Shown here piece after piece: positions 1-8,187 of a stretch of 41,054 nt of DNA. The notes below the pieces were generated by a model. That model saw nothing but the letters and a program-made list of their open reading frames with translations. It ran no database searches and was not told the DNA's origin. The stretch covers positions 1-41,054 of the forward strand of contig NZ_JENB01000047.1 in assembly GCF_000708715.2 (NCBI RefSeq). Direction: 5' to 3'. Each line of letters starts with the position of its first letter. The first letter of the stretch is position 1. Source of the DNA: Pseudomonas putida W15Oct28 (GTDB taxonomy: Bacteria > Pseudomonadota > Gammaproteobacteria > Pseudomonadales > Pseudomonadaceae). The translations under genes and the position numbers were made by a program.

Positions 1-188
1 ATTGATAGTGCGGCTAAATGCGATGCTCAAGACCGGAACGCCCTGGAAGGAGCAAATAGCTCACTCGTAGGAGCAAGCCTTGCTGGCGTTGCCCGGCACA
101 GCCGGGCCTAGGGCGCTACGCCCCCCATCGCCGGCGAGGCCAGCTTCCACAAGAAGACAGTTGCTCCCACACGGGATTTGCTGCAGCT
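1..188. other. Intergenic edge with degenerate REP-like sequence
   Basis: I see no gene here. Bases about 67-90 resemble the start of the 'GTAGGAGCGGCC' repeat type, and bases 126-160 resemble the 'ATCGCCGGCAAGCCAGCTCCCAC' type in decayed form. It lies just after the map stop codon, so it may be a worn repeat acting as a 3' hairpin. The similarity is partial. Confidence 0.35.
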
Positions 189-965
189 TCAGCTTTGGCG
201 CTCTTCTTCCCGCAACGTCAGCACCTCGAACCCGTCCTCGGTCACCGCCACGGTATGCTCCCATTGCGCCGACAGGCTGTGGTCGCGGGTAATCACCGTC
301 CAGCCATCCTTCAACGTGCGCGTACCGCGCCCACCCTGGTTGATCATCGGCTCGATGGTAAACACCATTCCCGGTTTCAGCTTCATGCCCATGCCGCGCT
401 GGCCGATGTGCAGTACTTCCGGCCCTTCATGCATCTGCTGGCCGATACCATGGCCGCAATACTCGCGCACCACGCTGTAGCCCGCCGCCTCGGCATGGGC
501 CTGGACGGCATGGCCTATATCGCCCAGCGTGGCCCCGGGGCGCACCTGTTCGATGCCTTTCCACAGCGCGTCGTAGGTGGTGTCGACGAGGCGTCGGGCT
601 TCATCGCTGATGTGCCCGATGCTGTACATCTTCGACGAGTCGGCAATGTAGCCGCCCTGTTCCAGGGTGATGTCGACGTTGATGATCGAGCCTTCCTTCA
701 ATACTTCATCGGCATTGGGCATGCCATGGCACACCACGTGGTCCACCGAGGTATTGAGCGAGTAGGGGAAGCCGTACTGGCCCTTGCTCGCTGGCCGCGC
801 CTTGAGCGTATTGACGATGAACGCGTCGGCACGGTCGTTGATCTGCATCGTGGTCACGCCGGGGCGGATGAAACTATCAAGGTCGGCGAAAACCTGGGCC
901 AGCAGTTGGCCGGCGCGGCGCATCAGGTCGAGTTGGGCGGGGGTCTTGAGGATCACCTGGGACAT
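189..965 (-). CDS. map: Type I methionine aminopeptidase
   Basis: Removes the N-terminal methionine from nascent proteins in the cytoplasm, using two divalent metal ions. The 258-residue product has the usual type I length and begins MSQVILKTPAQL. The pita-bread fold signatures are present: the His of VCHGMP, the metal aspartate in NVDITLEQGG, the second in IADSSKM, the ligand-bearing ECGHGIG-like segment (written YCGHGIGQ here) and the late Glu segments FTIEPM and WEHTVAVTEDG. The frame is open upstream to 1133, but those residues run back through a REP element, so the ATG at 965 is the better start. The gene is divergent from the nitrate reductase gene. Pseudomonads often carry more than one map; this copy is not beside rpsB, so it may be a secondary one (inference). 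Confidence 0.95.
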   Translation of the reverse strand: MSQVILKTPAQLDLMRRAGQLLAQVFADLDSFIRPGVTTMQINDRADAFIVNTLKARPASKGQYGFPYSLNTSVDHVVCHGMPNADEVLKEGSIINVDITLEQGGYIADSSKMYSIGHISDEARRLVDTTYDALWKGIEQVRPGATLGDIGHAVQAHAEAAGYSVVREYCGHGIGQQMHEGPEVLHIGQRGMGMKLKPGMVFTIEPMINQGGRGTRTLKDGWTVITRDHSLSAQWEHTVAVTEDGFEVLTLREEERQS

Positions 966-1026
966 AAGGGGAGGGCAGTTGCTCGTGCTGAAATTTGCCC
1001 CAGCATAGCGCCAGGGGGCGGGAGGT

Positions 1027-1043
1027 TGCCACCGCATGGTGCG
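1027..1043 (+). promoter_or_regulatory. Candidate NtrC enhancer upstream of nasA
   Basis: The sequence TGCCACCGCATGGTGCG is an imperfect match to the NtrC dyad TGCAC-N7-GTGCA: the right half is GGTGCG and the left half has C and A swapped. Its centre is about 123 bp before the -24 GG of the sigma-54 promoter, a usual enhancer distance, and it matches the layout at nirB. The match is weaker than the nirB site. Confidence 0.45.
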
Positions 1044-1053
1044 TCGCCTGTGC

Positions 1054-1149
1054 CGGCCTCTTCGCGGGCACGCCCGCTCCCACAGGTACGGCACCGGCCT
1101 CAGGCCTTGCGATAGCCCTGTGGGAGCGGGCATGCCCGCGAAAGGGTCG
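1054..1149. repeat. Inverted REP pair between enhancer and nasA promoter
   Basis: Two REP units face each other. The left reads CGCGGGCACGCCCGCTCCCACAG and the right is its near-complement, about 35 bases apart. This is the common P. putida REP type. It ends about 7 bp before the sigma-54 promoter. Confidence 0.85.
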
Positions 1150-1156
1150 GTATAGC

Positions 1157-1172
1157 TGGCCCATAAATTGCT
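1157..1172 (+). promoter_or_regulatory. Sigma-54 promoter of nasA
   Basis: TGGCCCATAAATTGCT has the invariant GG (1158-1159) and GC (1170-1171) exactly 10 bases apart and a good TTGCT -12 box. Transcription should start near 1183, just before the first leader hairpin. This implies RpoN plus an activator such as NtrC. Confidence 0.8.
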
Positions 1173-1189
1173 GTTCTACCCTCATCTCG

Positions 1190-1237
1190 GGCTATCAACG
1201 TCGACAGCCTACAAAACTTCACGACAAAGGCGCCGTG
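1190..1237 (+). promoter_or_regulatory. ANTAR-type two-hairpin antiterminator in nasA leader
   Basis: Hairpin P1 pairs 1190-1196 with 1203-1209 around the hexaloop AACGTC. Hairpin P2 pairs 1220-1225 with 1232-1237 around the hexaloop AAAGGC. Both loops have A at position 1 and G at position 4, the known ANTAR-protein recognition pattern, and each stem has a single A.C mismatch. P2 shares bases with the left arm of the terminator at 1226-1281, so forming P2 would block termination. The likely protein is NasT or NasR, not encoded in this window. Confidence 0.8.
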
Positions 1238-1281
1238 TTGCCCCGCTTGCTTCAGCAAGCCGGGGCAGCCGGCGCCTTTTT
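1226..1281 (+). terminator. Leader intrinsic terminator before nasA
   Basis: Outer arms 1226-1234 and 1271-1279 pair, an inner stem pairs 1239-1250 with 1255-1267 (one bulged C), and a run of five T follows to 1281. It stands between the predicted start site and the nasA ATG at 1305, so it acts as an attenuator, not as an end-of-gene terminator. Confidence 0.85.
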
Positions 1282-1304
1282 GCGTTTCCCACAGGAGCCC
1301 GCCC

Positions 1305-4300
1305 ATGGCCAACAGCGAAGTACGCAGCGTCTGCCCCTACTGCGGCGTTGGCTGCGGCATCGTCATGAGCGTTGCCGATGGCAAGGTCGTCAAGGTCAGC
1401 GGCGACAAGCAGCACCCCAGCAACTTCGGCCGGCTGTGTACCAAAGGCCTCACCGCGCACGTGCCGCTGACGGCCGCCGGCCGCCTGGAAGACGCCTATG
1501 TGCGCCAGCAGCGCAACCAGCAACCGGCGCGCACCGGCATGGACCAGGCCATCGCCGACGCCGGCAAACGCCTGCGCGGCATCATCGACCAGCACGGCCC
1601 CGACGCCGTGGCGCTGTACGTATCGGGGCAGATGTCGCTGGAGGCCCAGTACCTGGCCAACAAGCTGGCCAAAGGCTTTATCCGCACCCGCCACATCGAG
1701 TCCAACTCGCGGCTGTGCATGGCCAGTGCCGGCAGCGGCTACAAGCTGTCGCTCGGTGCTGACGGCCCACCTGGCAGCTACCAGGACTTCGAGCACGCCG
1801 ACGTGTTCCTGGTGATCGGCGCCAACATGGCCGACTGCCACCCGATCCTGTTCCTGCGCCTGCTCGACCGGGTCAAGGCCGGCGCCAGGCTGATCGTCGT
1901 CGACCCACGGCGCAGCGCCACCGCCGACAAGGCCGACCTGTTCCTGCAGGTGCGCCCCGGCAGTGACATGGCCCTGCTCAATGGCCTGTTGTATCTGCTA
2001 CACCGCAATGGCCACACCAACCCCGATTTCATCGCCCGCCACACCGAAGGCTGGGACGAACTGCCAGCCTTCCTCGATGACTACACGCCCGAGCGCGTGG
2101 CCGCCATCACCGGGCTGGCCGAGGCCGACATCATCAAGGCCGCCGAATGGATCGGCAGCGCCAAAAACTGGATGAGCTGCTGGACCATGGGCCTGAACCA
2201 GAGCATTCACGGTACCTGGCACAGCAACGCCATCTGCAACTTGCACCTGGCCACGGGCGCCATCTGCCGCCCCGGCAGCGGGCCGTTTTCGCTGACCGGC
2301 CAGCCCAATGCCATGGGCGGCCGTGAGATGGGCTACATGGGCCCCGGCCTGCCAGGCCAGCGTTCGGCACTGGTGGAAGGCGACCGCGCGTTTGTCGAGC
2401 AGCAGTGGCAACTGCCACCCGGCAGCCTGCGCAGCGAAGGCGGCGAGGGTACGGTGGCGCTGTTCGAGCAGATGAAAGCGGGTGAAGTAAAAGCGTGCTG
2501 GATCATCTGCAGCAACCCGGTGGCCAGCGTCGCCAACCGCCAGCAAGTGATCGATGGCCTGCGCCAGGCCGAGTTGGTGATTAGCCAGGATGCCTTTCTC
2601 GACACCGAAACCAACCGCTACGCCGACATCCTGCTGCCGGCCGCGCTGTGGGCCGAAGGCGAGGGCGTGATGATCAACAGCGAACGCAACCTCACCCTGA
2701 TGCCGCGCGCCGTCGAGCCGCCAGGGCAAAGCCTGCCCGACTGGCAGATCATCGCCCGGGTGGCCTGCGCCATGGGCTACGCCGAAGCCTTCGACTACCC
2801 CGATGCCGAAGCGGTGTACGAAGAAATCCGCCGCTTCCATAACCCCGCCACCGGCTACGACCTGCGCGGTATCGGTTACCCCGAGCTGCGCCAGCAACCG
2901 CACCAGTGGCCTTGTGCGCCAGGCCGTGACAGCGACCGCAGCCCATTGCGCTACCTGAACGACGGCAGCAGCCAGGCGCTGCTGCACGATGCCCAAGGCG
3001 ATTGCCCGGCGCTGGCGTTCCCCACCTCCAGTGGCAAGGCCCGCTTCTTTGCCCGGCCCTGGCTGCCGGCGCCGGAGTTGCCGGATGACGACTACCCCAT
3101 GGTGCTGAACACCGGCCGCGTGCAGCACCAGTGGCACACCCTGACCAAGACCGGCAAGGTGCCGGCGCTGAACAAGCTGGAGCCTGGCCCCTTTGTCGAA
3201 GTGCACCCAGACGACGCCGCACGCCTGGGCATCGCTGAAAAAGACCAGGTGGCCATCCGCTCACGGCGCGGTCAAGCCGTGCTGCCGGCGCGAATCAGCG
3301 ACCGGGTGATGCCAGGCAATTGCTTTGCACCGTTCCACTGGAACGACCTGACCGGCGAGCAACTGGCAATCAATGCCGTCACCTGCGATGCCGTCGACCC
3401 GCTGTCGCTGCAACCCGCTTTCAAACACTGCGCCGTGGCCCTGCAACGGGTTGCAGGCGAGCGTATCGACGCCCTTGACCTGAACGCTGCCATTTCGGAG
3501 CCCGCCCGCATGCCCACTGCCACCCTGTCCCGTCTGCTTGGCCTGGACACCCTGCCAACCCCGGTGCTGGCAGAAGAAGAGCGCCATTACCTGCAAGGTT
3601 TCGTGCTGGGCCTGGACCAGGCCCGCGCCGAGGGCGTGCCTAGCCTGCCGGCCAGTGCGCCACTGGCGGCCAACCGCAGGCTGTTTATCGAAGGCTTGCT
3701 GGCCGGGCTGTTCGCCCAGCCTGAGGCACTGCCCGTTGCGGCGTTGGCAACGCCACGGCATCAGGTGCTGTGGGCCTCGCAGACCGGCAACGGCGAGCAG
3801 TTGGCCGAGCGCTGTGCCGCACGCCTGCGCGGTGCCGGCCTGGATGTGCAGCTCAGTTGCATGGAGGCGGTCAGCCCGGCGCAGCTGCAGGGCGCTGCCA
3901 GCGTGGTATTGATCGCCAGCACTTTCGGCGATGGCGACGCGCCCGACAGCGCGGCGAGGTTCTGGCAGGCCTTGCAGGGCGAGGAGGGCGCCTGTTGCGC
4001 CGAACTGCCCTATGCCGTGCTGGCCTTGGGCGACTCCAGTTACGACCAGTTCTGCGGCTTTGGCCGCAAGCTCGACCAGCGCCTGGCCGAGCTGGGCGGG
4101 CGGCGCCTGTTGCAACGGGTGGACTGCGAGCCAGACTTTGACGAAGCGTTCGCAGGCTGGCTCGACGCGTTGCTGCCCTCGCTGGGCAGGGCCGCTGCGC
4201 CACAACCGGCCAGCCAACCCGCCCCCATGCCGGCCTACAGCAAACAACAACCCTGGGCCGCCGCTTTGCTGGAAAACCACCTGCTTAACGGCCCCGGTGC

Positions 4301-5330
4301 CAGCAAGGAAACACGGCAACTGGTGTTCGACCTGAGCGGTAGCGGCTTCAGCTATGCCGCCGGTGATGCCCTGGGCGTGTGGCCGCGCAATTGCCCGGCC
4401 CTGGTCGACGAACTGCTGGCGCTGATGCAGCTCGATGGCCTGGCCATGGTCGAGCTGAAGGGCCAGCCTGCCATGCCGCTGGCCGAAGCCCTGCACGCGC
4501 ACCTGGAAATCGCCAAGGTCACCACGCAGCAACTGCAGGCCTTCGCTGGCATTACCCCGGACCTGCAGCGTCTGCTGCAGCCTGAGTGCAAGGCCGAGCT
4601 GCAGGACTGGCTGTGGGGCCGGCAGCTGGTCGATGTGCTGCGCGCCTTTCCGCAGCAGCTACCACTGGCCGACTGGCTGGACCTGCTCAAACCCTTGCAG
4701 CCGCGCCTGTACTCGATCAGCTCCAGCCCGTTGGCGCATCCCGGCCAGGTCCACCTCACCGTTTCCACCGTGCGTTACGGCGAGCGCAAGGGCGTGTGCT
4801 CGGCCTTTCTCGCCGACCGTGCACAAGCGTTGAAGGTGGCAATTTTCCCGCAGATGTCGAAGCATTTCCGGCTGCCCGAGGACGACAGCGTGCCAGTGAT
4901 CATGGTCGGGCCGGGTACCGGCATTGCGCCGTTCCGGGCGTTTCTCGAAGAGCGGGAGGCGCGGGGGGCGAAGGGGGGTAACTGGCTGTTCTTTGGTGAG
5001 CAGTACGCGGCGACCGATTTCTATTACCGGGAACAGTTGCAGGCCTGGGAGGCGTCAGGGCACTTACGGCTGGACACGGCGTTCTCGCGGGACCAGGCGC
5101 AGAAGATCTATGTGCAGCAGCGCATGCTAGAGCAGGGGGCGCAGCTGTGGCAGTGGCTGGAAGCGGGGGCTTACTTCTATGTGTGTGGGGATGCGCAGCG
5201 TATGGCCAAAGATGTGGATGCGGCGTTGCGCGCGATCGTGGCTGAGCATGGCGGGATGGATGCGGCGCAGGCGGCTGACTATGTCGAAGGGTTGAGCAAG
5301 GCCAAGCGTTATCGGCGGGATGTGTACTGA
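1305..5330 (+). CDS. nasA: Assimilatory nitrate reductase fused to CysJ-type NADPH flavoreductase
   Basis: Reduces nitrate to nitrite in the cytoplasm for nitrogen assimilation. Residues 1 to about 700 are the bis-MGD molybdenum part, with a 4Fe-4S site at C10, C13, C17 and C45 and a C-terminal molybdopterin-binding segment. Residues about 819-960 are a flavodoxin-like FMN domain (SQTGNGEQ). About 975-1341 is a CysJ-type ferredoxin-NADP reductase part: RLYSISSSP near 1134 for FAD, GPGTGIAPFR near 1202 and YVCGDAQRM for NADPH, ending KRYRRDVY as CysJ does. The fused module should pass electrons from NADPH through FAD and FMN to the Fe-S cluster and Mo, replacing a separate reductase. AGGAG lies just before the ATG. 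The fusion is in frame with no sign of disruption. The symbol reflects the catalytic half. Family databases call such proteins bifunctional nitrate reductase/sulfite reductase flavoprotein; sulfite reduction itself is not expected. Confidence 0.93.
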   Translation: MANSEVRSVCPYCGVGCGIVMSVADGKVVKVSGDKQHPSNFGRLCTKGLTAHVPLTAAGRLEDAYVRQQRNQQPARTGMDQAIADAGKRLRGIIDQHGPDAVALYVSGQMSLEAQYLANKLAKGFIRTRHIESNSRLCMASAGSGYKLSLGADGPPGSYQDFEHADVFLVIGANMADCHPILFLRLLDRVKAGARLIVVDPRRSATADKADLFLQVRPGSDMALLNGLLYLLHRNGHTNPDFIARHTEGWDELPAFLDDYTPERVAAITGLAEADIIKAAEWIGSAKNWMSCWTMGLNQSIHGTWHSNAICNLHLATGAICRPGSGPFSLTGQPNAMGGREMGYMGPGLPGQRSALVEGDRAFVEQQWQLPPGSLRSEGGEGTVALFEQMKAGEVKACWIICSNPVASVANRQQVIDGLRQAELVISQDAFLDTETNRYADILLPAALWAEGEGVMINSERNLTLMPRAVEPPGQSLPDWQIIARVACAMGYAEAFDYPDAEAVYEEIRRFHNPATGYDLRGIGYPELRQQPHQWPCAPGRDSDRSPLRYLNDGSSQALLHDAQGDCPALAFPTSSGKARFFARPWLPAPELPDDDYPMVLNTGRVQHQWHTLTKTGKVPALNKLEPGPFVEVHPDDAARLGIAEKDQVAIRSRRGQAVLPARISDRVMPGNCFAPFHWNDLTGEQLAINAVTCDAVDPLSLQPAFKHCAVALQRVAGERIDALDLNAAISEPARMPTATLSRLLGLDTLPTPVLAEEERHYLQGFVLGLDQARAEGVPSLPASAPLAANRRLFIEGLLAGLFAQPEALPVAALATPRHQVLWASQTGNGEQLAERCAARLRGAGLDVQLSCMEAVSPAQLQGAASVVLIASTFGDGDAPDSAARFWQALQGEEGACCAELPYAVLALGDSSYDQFCGFGRKLDQRLAELGGRRLLQRVDCEPDFDEAFAGWLDALLPSLGRAAAPQPASQPAPMPAYSKQQPWAAALLENHLLNGPGASKETRQLVFDLSGSGFSYAAGDALGVWPRNCPALVDELLALMQLDGLAMVELKGQPAMPLAEALHAHLEIAKVTTQQLQAFAGITPDLQRLLQPECKAELQDWLWGRQLVDVLRAFPQQLPLADWLDLLKPLQPRLYSISSSPLAHPGQVHLTVSTVRYGERKGVCSAFLADRAQALKVAIFPQMSKHFRLPEDDSVPVIMVGPGTGIAPFRAFLEEREARGAKGGNWLFFGEQYAATDFYYREQLQAWEASGHLRLDTAFSRDQAQKIYVQQRMLEQGAQLWQWLEAGAYFYVCGDAQRMAKDVDAALRAIVAEHGGMDAAQAADYVEGLSKAKRYRRDVY

Positions 5331-5351
5331 GTGCACCGGGATGGGAAGTGA

Positions 5352-5368
5352 TGCACTTGGAATGTGCA
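5352..5368 (+). promoter_or_regulatory. NtrC-type enhancer upstream of nirB
   Basis: TGCACTTGGAATGTGCA matches the NtrC dyad TGCAC-N7-GTGCA in both half-sites. It begins 22 bases after the nasA stop codon and is centred about 133 bp before the -24 GG of the nirB sigma-54 promoter. Confidence 0.7.
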
Positions 5369-5374
5369 CTTGCT

Positions 5375-5480
5375 GTGCTGGCCCTATCGCCGGCAAGCCA
5401 GCTCCCACAGGTATTTCGCAAACCTCGAAACCTGTGGCGGCCCTTGTGGGAGCTGGCTTGCCGGCGATAGGGCCAGTACA
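5375..5480. repeat. Inverted REP pair between nirB enhancer and promoter
   Basis: Arms of about 36 bases (5375-5410 and 5445-5480) form a near-perfect inverted repeat with core ATCGCCGGCAAGCCAGCTCC. This is a different subtype from the GCGGGC repeats elsewhere in the window. Confidence 0.85.
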
Positions 5481-5491
5481 GGAAAGAGGAT

Positions 5492-5507
5492 TGGCACAGT
5501 CCCTGCT
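5492..5507 (+). promoter_or_regulatory. Sigma-54 promoter of nirBD
   Basis: TGGCACAGTCCCTGCT has a full TGGCAC -24 box and GC at 5505-5506, exactly 10 bases after the GG at 5493-5494. The predicted start is near 5518, shortly before the first leader hairpin at 5533. nirBD can therefore be transcribed independently of nasA. Confidence 0.85.
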
Positions 5508-5532
5508 TTACCCCAGCTACAACAAAGCCCAC

Positions 5533-5590
5533 TGATCAACGGCGATCAACCCGGGCCCCCTACCGTGATGAATACAGGCAAAGGCGCCTG
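5533..5590 (+). promoter_or_regulatory. ANTAR-type two-hairpin antiterminator in nirB leader
   Basis: P1 pairs 5533-5537 with 5544-5548 around the hexaloop AACGGC. P2 pairs 5575-5579 with 5586-5590 around the hexaloop AAAGGC, five perfect pairs. Both loops have A1 and G4. The P2 loop is identical to that of the nasA leader, and P2 overlaps the left terminator arm (5584-5594). The linker is 26 nt, against 10 nt in the nasA leader. Confidence 0.85.
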
Positions 5591-5618
5591 GAGCTTCGGC
5601 TCCAGGCGCTTTTTTTTT
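5584..5618 (+). terminator. Leader intrinsic terminator before nirB
   Basis: An 11-bp perfect stem (5584-5594 with 5599-5609), a TTCG tetraloop and nine T (5610-5618) make a very strong terminator only 16 bases before the nirB ATG. A TTG codon at 5617 in the T run opens the reading frame but cannot sensibly be the start. Confidence 0.92.
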
Positions 5619-5634
5619 GATCGAGGATCGGCTT

Positions 5635-8187
5635 ATGAAGGCAACAGCGAGCAGCGGGCAACGAGAGCGACTGGTCATCGTCGGCAACGGCATGGTCGGG
5701 CACCATTGCGTCGAACAACTGGTCAGCCGCGGCGCCCTGCAGCGCTTCGAGGTTCGGGTGTTTGGCGAAGAGCGCCAACGCGCCTACGACCGCGTGCACC
5801 TGTCCGAATACTTCGGCGGCAGCTGTGCCGAGACGCTGGCCCTGTGCGAGCACGATTTCTACAACGCCAACGGTGTGCACCTGCACCTGGGCGAGGCCGT
5901 GCTGGAAATCGACCGTGAGCGCTGCGAGGTAGTCACCCCCGAGGGCCGCTACGGCTACGACCAATTGGTCCTGGCTACCGGGTCCTACCCTTTCGTGCCG
6001 CCTATCGAAGGCTCCAGCGGCAATGCCCGCCTGGTCTACCGCACCCTCGACGACCTCGATGGCATCCGCGCTGCCGCAACGGGTGCCCGCCGGGGCGTGG
6101 TGGTCGGTGGTGGCCTGCTCGGCCTGGAGGCGGCCAACGCCCTCAAGTCGCTGGGCCTGGAGGCCCACGTGGTGGAATTCGCCCCACGGCTGATGCCGGT
6201 TCAGCTGGACGGCGAGGGCGGTGCCGCGCTCAAGGCGCAGATCGAAGCGCTGGGCGTTGGCGTACACCTGTCCCGTGCCACTCAGTCGATCAGCACCGGT
6301 GAAGCCTACCGCTACCGCATGAACTTCGACGGTGGCGAGCACCTGGAAGCCGACCTGATCGTGTTCTCCGCCGGTATCCGCCCACAGGATGCCCTGGGCC
6401 GTGGCTGCGGCCTGGACATCGCCGCCCGTGGTGGCGTGGTGATCGACAACCACTGCCGCAGCAGTGACCCGCGCATCTTTGCCATCGGCGAGTGCGCGTC
6501 ATGGAACGGTAGCGTGTTCGGCCTGGTCGCCCCGGGCTACAGCATGGCGCGCAACTTGGCGGCGTTGCTGATGGGGGAAGCGGCGGTGGCGTTCACCGGC
6601 GCCGATATGTCGACCAAGCTCAAACTGCTGGGTGTGGATGTCGGCTCGATTGGCGATGCCCATGGCGCCACCCCTGGTTCACGCAGCTACCGCTTCATCG
6701 ACGAAGCCAACAGCGCTTACCGCCGGCTGGTGGTCGACGCCAGCGGCAAGCACGTGCTCGGCGCGGTGCTGGTCGGCGACAACAGCTATTACGACACCTT
6801 GTTGCAGTACGCCCAGAACGGCATCGCCCTGCCAGCCGACCCGGCAGCGCTGATCCTGCCGCAAGGCGGTGGCGCCCCGGCCTTGGGCGCCGATGCGCTG
6901 CCCGACAGCGCGACCATCTGCTCGTGCCACAACGTCAGCAAGGGCGCGGTGTGCGCAGCCATCGACAGTGGCTGCAGCGACCTTGCTGCGGTCAAGGGCT
7001 GCACCAAGGCCGCCAGCGGTTGCGGCGGTTGCGCGGCCTTGCTCAAGCAGGTGTTCGAGCACGAACTGACCGCCCGCGGCGTGGCGGTGGACAAGAGCCT
7101 GTGCGAGCACTTCGCCTACACCCGCCAGGAGCTCTACGGGCTGGTGCGGGTTGAGGGCATCCGCACCTACAGCGAGCTGCTTGAGCGCCACGGCAAGGGC
7201 CACGTTGGTTGTGACATCTGCAAGCCGGCGGTGGGCAACATCCTCGCCTCGTGCTGGAACCAGCCGATCATGGACCCGGCGCTGGTGCCGCTGCAGGACA
7301 CCAACGACACCTTCATGGCCAACATGCAGAAGAACGGCACCTACTCGGTGGTGCCGCGTATCCCGGGTGGTGAAATTACCCCCGACAAACTCATCGTCAT
7401 CGGCCAGGTGGCCAAGAAATACGACTTGTACACCAAGATCACCGGCGGCCAGCGCATCGACCTGTTCGGTGCCCAGTTGCACGAACTGCCGCTGATCTGG
7501 GGCGAACTGATCGAGGCCGGCTTCGAAACCGGCCACGCCTACGGCAAGTCGACCCGCACCGTGAAGTCGTGCGTGGGCAGCACCTGGTGCCGCTACGGTG
7601 TGCAGGACAGCGTCGGCATGGCGCTGCGCCTGGAAGACCGCTACAAGGGCCTGCGCAGCCCGCACAAACTCAAGTTTGCCGTATCGGGCTGTACCCGCGA
7701 ATGCGCCGAGGCGCAGAGCAAGGACATCGGCGTGATCGCCACCGACAAAGGCTGGAACCTGTACGTGTGCGGCAACGGCGGCATGCGCCCGCGCCATGCC
7801 GAGCTGTTCGCCACCGACCTGGACGACGAAACCCTGGTACGCCTGATCGACCGCGTGCTGATGTTCTACATCCGCACGGCCGACAAGCTGCAGCGCACCT
7901 CGGTGTGGCGCGAAAACCTGGAAGGCGGGCTGGACTACCTGAAGCAGGTGATCCTCGATGACAGCCTGGGCCTGGCCAGCGAGCTGGAAGCGCAGATGCA
8001 GCATGTGGTCGACCAGTATGAATGCGAGTGGGCCAACGCCCTCAACGACCCGGAGAAGCTCAAGCGCTTCCGCACCTTCGTCAATGACCGGCGTGCCGAC
8101 CCGGACGTGCACTTCGTGCGCGAACGCGAACAACGCCGGCCTGCTGCGCCACTGCATCTGATCCCAACTGTCGAGGAGGCTGTCTGA
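5635..8187 (+). CDS. nirB: NADH-dependent nitrite reductase, large subunit
   Basis: Reduces nitrite to ammonium in the cytoplasm, using six electrons from NADH, together with NirD. The 850 residues show the NirB order: an FAD/NAD-binding half starting with the dinucleotide motif GNGMVG near residue 16, a BFD-like 2Fe-2S domain with ligands C429, C431, C463 and C466, then nitrite/sulfite reductase domains with the sirohaem/4Fe-4S cysteines C646, C652, C686 and C690. The length is normal. The ATG at 5635 follows GAGG and was chosen over an in-frame TTG inside the terminator T run. The stop codon overlaps the nirD start by one base, so the two are translated together. Control is by the sigma-54 promoter and antitermination leader just upstream. 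A sirohaem synthase gene is needed but is not in the window. Confidence 0.97.
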   Translation: MKATASSGQRERLVIVGNGMVGHHCVEQLVSRGALQRFEVRVFGEERQRAYDRVHLSEYFGGSCAETLALCEHDFYNANGVHLHLGEAVLEIDRERCEVVTPEGRYGYDQLVLATGSYPFVPPIEGSSGNARLVYRTLDDLDGIRAAATGARRGVVVGGGLLGLEAANALKSLGLEAHVVEFAPRLMPVQLDGEGGAALKAQIEALGVGVHLSRATQSISTGEAYRYRMNFDGGEHLEADLIVFSAGIRPQDALGRGCGLDIAARGGVVIDNHCRSSDPRIFAIGECASWNGSVFGLVAPGYSMARNLAALLMGEAAVAFTGADMSTKLKLLGVDVGSIGDAHGATPGSRSYRFIDEANSAYRRLVVDASGKHVLGAVLVGDNSYYDTLLQYAQNGIALPADPAALILPQGGGAPALGADALPDSATICSCHNVSKGAVCAAIDSGCSDLAAVKGCTKAASGCGGCAALLKQVFEHELTARGVAVDKSLCEHFAYTRQELYGLVRVEGIRTYSELLERHGKGHVGCDICKPAVGNILASCWNQPIMDPALVPLQDTNDTFMANMQKNGTYSVVPRIPGGEITPDKLIVIGQVAKKYDLYTKITGGQRIDLFGAQLHELPLIWGELIEAGFETGHAYGKSTRTVKSCVGSTWCRYGVQDSVGMALRLEDRYKGLRSPHKLKFAVSGCTRECAEAQSKDIGVIATDKGWNLYVCGNGGMRPRHAELFATDLDDETLVRLIDRVLMFYIRTADKLQRTSVWRENLEGGLDYLKQVILDDSLGLASELEAQMQHVVDQYECEWANALNDPEKLKRFRTFVNDRRADPDVHFVREREQRRPAAPLHLIPTVEEAV

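Noticed and set aside
3261..4532. 423-codon open frame on the minus strand inside the nitrate reductase gene
   Set aside because: It lies entirely within the flavodoxin/FAD coding part and shows no family features.
5617..5634. TTG start for nirB six codons upstream
   Set aside because: It lies in the T run of the leader terminator and has no ribosome site; the ATG at 5635 follows GAGG.
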